Position numbers and translations under genes: made by a program. The notes under the pieces were generated by a model. That model saw nothing but the letters and a program-made list of their open reading frames with translations, had not been told where the DNA came from and searched no databases. 64,000 nucleotides of DNA from Caenorhabditis elegans (lineage: Eukaryota; Nematoda; Chromadorea; Rhabditida; Rhabditidae). Location of the stretch: contig NC_003284.9 in the NCBI RefSeq assembly GCF_000002985.6, forward strand, positions 15,996,001-16,060,000, given 5' to 3'. This document shows positions 58,525-64,000 of this stretch, piece by piece; position 1 is the first letter of the stretch, and each line of letters starts with the position of its first letter.

Positions 58525-58626
58525 TTTTTCTCTAATTCTCACCGTTTGTATTTCATTCCTTCTTTATCTTACAGTTGTGAGTCCCCCCACAAATTGAATA
58601 TTTATCAAGTTGTATTGATTAATTCT

Positions 58627-58632
58627 AATAAA
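58627..58632 (+). terminator. Polyadenylation signal of the carboxypeptidase gene
   Basis: AATAAA about 100 bases after the stop codon and directly before the foldback element that begins at 58643. Confidence 0.65.
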
Positions 58633-58642
58633 AATTTTGATT

Positions 58643-59078
58643 TAAAGGTGGAGTAGCGCCAGTGGGGAAATTGTTAAAAACCACTTCTTTGGTCCCAAAA
58701 TGACCAAATATCATAATGAAACTTTTCAAAAAATTTTGGAAATTTTTTAAATTTACTTTCAAAAGGTGACAATTACTCAGTTTTTGCCACTCATAATTTT
58801 GGAAGTCGACCAAAAAAAATTGTTTTTCTACATTCTTTATACTGTCATTTTGTTTTAATTATTTGCATTAAAACATTGTAGGGGTCAGAACACGTGACAT
58901 TGCTTTGGATTTCTTCAAAAGCTCTTATTTTTCAAAATTTTGAAAATTTGCCAAAACTTTGACTGGAAATTATGAAATGCCGGAAATTTTTTGAAGTGTT
59001 TTATTATGATATTTGGTCATTTCGGATCACAATAAGTGTATTTAGACAAAATCTCTACTGGCGCTACTCCACCTTTAA
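58643..59078. mobile_element. Complete AGTAGCGCCAGTGGG foldback between two plus-strand genes
   Basis: TTTAAAGGTGGAGTAGCGCC at the left and CTACTGGCGCTACTCCACCT at the right; one of the best-preserved copies. Confidence 0.85.
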
Positions 59079-59571
59079 AATAAAAAGAGTCTGACCTCCT
59101 ATGCTCATGATTTTGATTGTGCCAGGCAAACATTTCAAAAGCATTCTGGAAATTATTGTTTTTTAAGTTATATTTTTTTGAGTTACCGAGTTGAGTCGGC
59201 GGAAAAATACTTGTTTCAGATTTTCAAAAAAAAAAGGTTTAAAAAAACAAACAAGTATGACGTTTTATTATTCGATTTTTCTTCCAAAAATTGCGTCAGC
59301 AGGGTGATTTTGTTTTATTCCAACTGTAACCTCTAGATTCTTTTTTCAAACTTGTCTGTCTTCTCTTGTCCACCCCCAATCCCCTATCACATTTTATCAA
59401 CTGAAAAGAATTCGAAACCGTGTTTCTTTTTTACTTTATTGTCCTATACAAAACCGAGCTCTGTGAAAATTTGCATACAAATGGTTATGTATCACCTTCC
59501 ACCTTTTATATTCCTTTCATATTGCCGTTTCCCGTATTTTTTTTCTGAGAGATCTATTTCATAACGAGATT

Positions 59572-60282
59572 ATGCCAGGTCCGCTTATCTATGGACCTGA
59601 GCCACCAGAGCCGAAAAATATGGTTTGGATCATAATGGAGCGCAAAAAGAAGGAGGACACATCAGTTTCAAATGGATTGATAAGTGTTGTGAGTGACAAT
59701 AAGGTAATATTATAGGTGTTCTATGAGCTTTCAAAATTTTCAAGTTGCGATTATGTAAGGAAATTTCTAGTTTAAAAGTGGAGTAGCGCCAGTGGGAAAA
59801 TTGTTAATAACCACTATTATGGTCCCAACATGACCGAATATCATAATAAAACTTTTCAATTTTTTTTTTGAAAATTTTTTATTTACAGTCTAAAAGTGAC
59901 AATTACTCAGTTTTTGCCACTAACGGAAGTCGACCAAAATTTTTTTTCTACATTTTTTATAGCCGAATTTGCCGTTTGCCGAGCTCGGCAAATATTGGAA
60001 AAAGAGATTTGCCGAATTTACCGAGCTCGGCAAATTTTGAGATTTGCCGCACACCCCTGGTCTGTAACTATAATGCCCACTAAATTCAAAAAATAATTTA
60101 TAGCTTACCCAAATTGAATCAACTTTCAGGTTGAGAATACGTATACATCCTGTTCATCTGTTTCCGAAATCATTAAAAAGTTTGAAAACTTTTCATCGAT
60201 GGTATGACTTGTGTAAATTTACATTACATGCAATCCAGTTTGATTTCAGAACACGTCAAATTTGTTCGGCGGGAAAAAATGA
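59572..60282 (+). CDS. Small unrecognised protein, three exons, 78 aa
   Basis: Exons 59572-59703, 60130-60201 and 60250-60282 (TGA) join in phase 0 throughout, with GTAATA and GTATGA donors and TTTCAG acceptors. The product starts MPGPLIYGPEPPEPKNMVW, has a KKKED patch and a SVSEIIKKFENFSS helix-like segment, and ends FGGKK. There is no signal peptide or membrane segment, so it is probably cytosolic or nuclear. No family recognised. The ATG is preceded by TTTTTTTTCTGAG, a possible acceptor, so a further 5' exon cannot be excluded. AATAAA at 60386. Intron 1 holds the fragment of a foldback (59770-59955) and a GCCGAGCTCGGC-rich palindrome (59965-60060). It lies about 1 kb after the carboxypeptidase stop, too far for a typical SL2 operon. 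Confidence 0.62.
59770..60060. repeat. Foldback fragment joined to a GCCGAGCTCGGCAAAT palindrome
   Basis: 59770-59955 is the 5' half of the AGTAGCGCCAGTGGG element. It switches abruptly to TTTGCCGAGCTCGGCAAAT-type repeats (two copies of GAGCTCGGCAAAT). The latter resemble the TTGCCGG hairpin at 62270-62405 in style. Confidence 0.7.
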
Positions 60283-60385
60283 TTTGGCTTCACACACACA
60301 CACACACACACATTGCTTTATATTGTTTCGCTAGCTTTCACAGACTATCTTTTTGCTACACTCCTTGTCTTGTTTAACCGGTTTT

Positions 60386-60391
60386 AATAAA
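60386..60391 (+). terminator. Polyadenylation signal of the 78-aa gene
   Basis: AATAAA about 100 bases after the TGA at 60280-60282. Confidence 0.6.
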
Positions 60392-60647
60392 CACAATTTA
60401 GCATTTCAAAATATTGCTTTTTTTCTAAATTTTAACGGGTAAAAACGAGCACCATCTTATCCGATTTTTACCCCTGGCCATATGGACAACCCCCCACAGC
60501 GACCATATTGATTATCCACAGAATGTGCAACTCCCTGCGGCAAATTTGAAAAAAAAAAACGAGTCATGGCACTTTATATTTAAAAGTCAGATGCCCCTTC
60601 CCATATCTGTGACCGCCTAAAAGCGAATTTAGCAGCAGGGAGGATGG

Positions 60648-60659
60648 CTACCTGCGCGA
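60648..60659 (-). promoter_or_regulatory. Candidate MEX motif (dosage-compensation complex recruitment)
   Basis: The minus strand reads TCGCGCAGGTAG, one mismatch (position 10) from the 12-base MEX consensus TCGCGCAGGGAG described for C. elegans rex sites. Relevance depends on the window being on the X, which I infer from gene order recalled from memory. A single motif does not define a rex site. Confidence 0.35.
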
Positions 60660-61361
60660 GTGGCCACAAAAATTGTTTTTAAAAGATTTTTGATCTAAAT
60701 TAAAGTTTGAAGGTGGACTAGCTAGTGGTTTCAAACTTAAATCCGACTCGGACTTGAACTTATCTCAAATAACTTTTGAAATAGATATCTGAAACAATGC
60801 AATTCAGTTTTGATGACAGCTCAGTATCGAAAAAAAAACAGAGTTTTGCTAAAACCTCAAGTCATATTAATTTGTCTGTGTTGCAGCTGTTGGAAATTAT
60901 TTTGCAAATTGTCCGCCGTGCTACGGCACTTTTATAAATGGTGCCAGTCTCACTTTTTTATTCGATGACTTTATTTTTTGCGCCCCATCTTTTCTCAACC
61001 AAAAGGGGTGTACCAAAAGTACCTGTTGTCAATTGGATTTATTGATATATTATGATACTTCGTTATAGATCATCTTCTTGTGGGACACCCTGATATGGGA
61101 CCATTTACCATTTTCACAGTTAATAATGTTTAACGTGGTTTACAAATAGAATTTGACGATTTATTTTTTTTTTTGGCAAAAGTCCCAATTTCTGCTAGAT
61201 TGAAAATTGAACAATTTGAAGCTGCCCATTGAAATCAGTGCAAAATTCTGATATTAGAAATATATACTTTACCCACATTTAGTGTTCATTTTTCAGCACA
61301 AATTGCGCCATTCTACGCCACCGCGCCACGTTTTCATGGCGCCAACTCAACGCAATCAGTG

Positions 61362-61460
61362 ACTCATCCTGAGCTGGCAACATGGTCAAGTGTGGTAAAG
61401 CACTCGACCGTGGAGTCAACAGTCGAGGGTTCAATCCCCTCACCGAACCAAGGTGGTTCT
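61362..61460 (+). repeat. tRNA-like sequence, probably tRNA-derived repeat or pseudogene
   Basis: A-box-like TGGTCAAGTGTGGTAAAGC and a perfect T arm GAGGG-TTCAATC-CCCTC are present, with a plausible ACTC/GAGT anticodon stem. No acceptor stem closes (ACCGAAC has no partner upstream), so it is not a functional tRNA gene. It differs from the two other tRNA-like families in the window. Confidence 0.55.
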
Positions 61461-61830
61461 GAGTTGCTCACATGCTCAGATAAGTGGAAGTTCGGAAGAT
61501 TGATGATCAAAAAGGTGGTGTTGAATCTTATTGTTTCATTCAACATTGACAAAAGATCGAAAAATGTTTTTTTCATTTTCATAGAATTGTCTTCAACTAG
61601 GCTTATACTCTTTTCACTCTCTTTTTCTGCTTTAGTTTCCCACAGCGTTTGTCAGAAATAACAAAGTTTGTATGATTTTTTTCCAATTTTTCCGGAAGAA
61701 ATTTATGTTGGTAGGAATGTTTTGAACTGGAAACTTTTTTATATACAGAATTGGTTCAATAAAATCTAAAAAGTGAATAAGTTGAATTAATGTATAAATG
61801 AAATATTTTTATGAAAAACTTGTCAAGAGA

Positions 61831-62934
61831 TCACCCGGTTGAGGACATCGAATACATCCGTCCAGCAAGATCCGTCTGCAAAACAATTTTTAATATAATA
61901 TGACTGAAATTTCCATGGCAACATACCATTTCCACCTGATGCTCCACATATTGCTTCAACTCGTCTATATCCTTTCGAAACTCCTCCTCAACATCCAGAA
62001 TATCCTTGTTGCCGTCTTCATAAGCCCATAGTCCAGATCTCACGTCTCTGCAAATTGAAAGTATAAAAAAACATATACGAATAGTTTTTGGAGTTATTTC
62101 TTAAGTTTTTTTTGGAGTTATTCTTAAGTAAGTGCTAGTGATTAAATTTAGCAAAATTTATAAACCAAAAAAATACAGTTTTTATGAGTATTCACATATT
62201 TTTGTTTTTCCAAAAAACTGATAAAAAGAAATTTTGGTGAAATTTTTGGAGAAATTGTGGGGTTCTTATCAGGGCTGTGCGGCAACCGGCAATTGCCGAA
62301 GTTGCCAAACCCAAAAAATTTTGGCAACCGGCAAATTTTGGTTGCCGAAATTTCGGCAAATTTTTGGCAACCGGCAACTTGGTTGCCGGTTGCCGCACAG
62401 TTCTGGTTCTTATGTCTAAATTATATGAACAGCAATTGTATGATTTGGCTATATAACTTGTTATCTGATATTTTTTAGCAGAACTTTATTTTTATTTTTT
62501 GTTGTAATTACATTCTGGATTTACTTGAATTTGTTGAAAATTATATGAAAACCAATTTTTAAACGCTACACGCAAATCTGACAACAAAATTCAGTTTCCG
62601 ATAATATTTGAAAAAGAATTTGAAATGTTTCAAATTTTTGTTAAAAATATTTCTACAAACTTCACAAAACTCACCTTTCTCGACGAAAGCACAGTTCGGT
62701 GTCCAGAACCCAGGCCACATGATTAACAAACTCCCATTTGTACATATCGTGAAACACTTTGTAATACGGGAACAAGTCGGTGATCCACTTGACAACTACT
62801 TCAATCTCCGGAAACACGTCATCCGCTTCTTCCATCGCAGCACTGACCAGGGCGACCATTTTGAACTTGGGCATCGCCATTTCCGGATGATGAAGCCCCA
62901 TAATTTGGTTCATTTCGTGAGTGAAATACGTCAT
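61831..62934 (-). CDS. Unrecognised 141-aa protein, three exons
   Basis: Exons 62934-62675, 62047-61927 and 61875-61831 (TGA) join in frame. Residues include HHPEMAMPKFKMVALVSAAM, then an acidic-hydrophobic stretch (EEADDVFPEIEVVVKWITDL), an aromatic stretch (FPYYKVFHDMYKWEFVNHVAW) and a charged, probably helical C-terminal third (DVEEEFRKDIDELKQYVEHQ). It has no signal peptide or membrane segment and no family I recognise. The TTTTCAG acceptor ends five bases before the ATG, fitting a trans-spliced start; an upstream exon would also be possible. Codon use is clearly coding-like and GC-richer than the flanks. Intron 1 contains the hairpin at 62270-62405. It converges with the 78-aa gene. Confidence 0.72.
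62270..62405. repeat. TTGCCGGTTGCCG hairpin in an intron of the 141-aa gene
   Basis: CAGGGCTGTGCGGCAACCGG at the left mirrors CCGGTTGCCGCACAGTTCTG at the right, with several internal GGCAACCGGCAA copies, so both hairpin and tandem pairing are possible. Confidence 0.85.
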
Positions 62935-64000
62935 GGTAGCTGAAAATGAAAATTTACTTAGTTAGTTGAAGGTTCTCAAATTTATTTGCCACGTACATAA
63001 TAAAGGAAATACAGAAATGTCTTGTTTTTTTGGATCTTATATTGCGGCAACTTGCCGAGTGGGAAAAAATTTAAATCGTGCAGACGTCAGATTCAGTTAG
63101 GCGAAAATTACATGAAAAATAACAAAAAAAAAACCACAAAAAAGTATAGCTGTGGATATGAGAGAATGGCACATTCAAATGTCAGCAAACGGCCATAAAC
63201 CATCGATCGATAATAGTGTGCGGAAGACGAGGGCAGACCTGTCGCGCGACTCACGCATTGCAGGCAACACCAACTTGTCGTAGGTCAAATCTTGACACGA
63301 CAACGAACTCGTAATGACCAAATCAAAAGGAAACAAAAAAATTGAAAAAAAATTGAATTTCGAAATTATGAAAAGTTTGAGTCGGCTATATCTGAGCATA
63401 GTTGAAGGTTTTATAAAATTGATGATTGTAAAGATGAAAAAAAACTTTAATTGAAGATGGACAACGGCCTGTGGGAAAAGATTAAAACTCGTTCACATTA
63501 AAATTTAAAAATGTCCAAATATCATAATAAAAATATTCAAAAAAAAAGTTACCTTCAGTTTTAAATTTGACTCACGTTTCCAGTAATCCTATTTTAATAT
63601 TGTTGGGATTCAAACAAGCAACAGTGTTTTGGTTTCTCCAAAATTGGCGCACGATCAGACCCGAAATAAAAAAAAATTCCACAAATTTTTAAAAGATCCA
63701 TTATAATATTTAGTCATTTCCTAACTGTTAGAAGGATTGTTAAAGCTAAACAATTCATAAAAATTTCCATAAAAGTTATTCATAGAAAAACATGGAAAAA
63801 CAGAAAATTTTCACAAAAATATTAAAATGAAATTTTTTCCAGAAATAAGCAGAACAACAACGGCATATCTTGCAGCAAAAAGAAATGCCGCACTACTAAC
63901 AAGGAAAGAAAGCAAATCTAGTTCCGGACTATGAATCTTTGAATTTCCTGCCAAAATGTTTTTTTTTCTCAGGAAATTTGAGTTTCTCGCCTAAATTTTT
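62935..64000. other. Upstream flank of the 141-aa gene; degenerate foldback; no gene
   Basis: 63457-63745 is a strongly diverged relative of the AGTAGCGCCAGTGGG family (ATGGACAACGGCCTGTGGGA, AATATCATAATAAAA). The 74-codon minus frame at 63399-63175 has a GC-richer second half but no splice sites; it is left uncalled. 63770-64000 shows nothing. Confidence 0.4.

Larger units (their letters stand above)
60283..61361. other. Intergenic; candidate X-chromosome MEX motif, no gene
   Basis: A CA microsatellite at 60291-60312 directly follows the stop codon. No exon found. The reverse strand of 60648-60659 reads TCGCGCAGGTAG, discussed as a candidate dosage-compensation recruitment motif. Confidence 0.45.

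Noticed and set aside
58525-59571. Operon between the carboxypeptidase and the 78-aa gene
   Set aside because: The gap is about 1 kb and holds a polyadenylation signal and a complete foldback element; worm operon spacing is usually about 100 bases.

Overview
The window is nematode nuclear DNA, almost certainly Caenorhabditis elegans (or a very close relative). It is AT-rich, has many short introns ending in TTTTCAG, has probable trans-splice acceptors a few bases before start codons, and is packed with foldback (MITE-like) repeats. Three adjacent genes (sodium/proton exchanger, sterol O-acyltransferase-like MBOAT, carnitine acetyltransferase) are in the order I recall for C. elegans nhx-1, mboa-1 and B0395.3 on chromosome X. 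That assignment is from memory, not from a search.

Layout. 840-935 (-): a lone first exon of a gene running off the left edge. 936-11142: no supported gene; repeats, two tRNA-like tandem units and one tRNA-derived SINE-like element. 11143-15158 (+): coding blocks of an unrecognised gene. 17653-20837 (-): a complete eight-exon gene for a membrane-anchored M1-aminopeptidase-like protein that stops before the zinc-binding catalytic region. 21518-25680 (+): nhx-1-like exchanger, 13 exons, 514 aa with a short tail. 25700-34800: gene-free by my reading. 34822-38677 (+): mboa-1-like sterol acyltransferase, 8 exons, 467 aa. 39224-43488 (-): carnitine acetyltransferase, 12 exons, 629 aa, with a possible mitochondrial leader and a C-terminal SKL. 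46608-46689 (-): tRNA-Ser(UGA). 53886-58524 (+): secreted zinc carboxypeptidase of the CPE/CPD/CPM type with a possible GPI-anchor tail, 8 exons, 487 aa. 59572-60282 (+): a three-exon small protein of 78 aa. 61831-62934 (-): a three-exon protein of 141 aa.

The genes do not form an obvious pathway. The acyltransferase and the carnitine acetyltransferase both use acyl-CoA and are convergent (547 bases between stop codons), but I see no evidence of co-regulation. Exon models were built by hand from frames and splice sites; in the four large genes the exon lengths add up to an open frame with family motifs in register.

The repeats are the most unusual part: about 14 copies or fragments of a GGAGTAGCGCCAGTGGG-ended element, five of a GGTGGTGTAGTCGAA-ended foldback, three of a GTAGATCAAA foldback, several perfect-looking hairpins inside introns, a dispersed tRNA-derived SINE-like family, a GACCACCCTGTA minisatellite, and five homopolymer G or C tracts of 11-20 bases.
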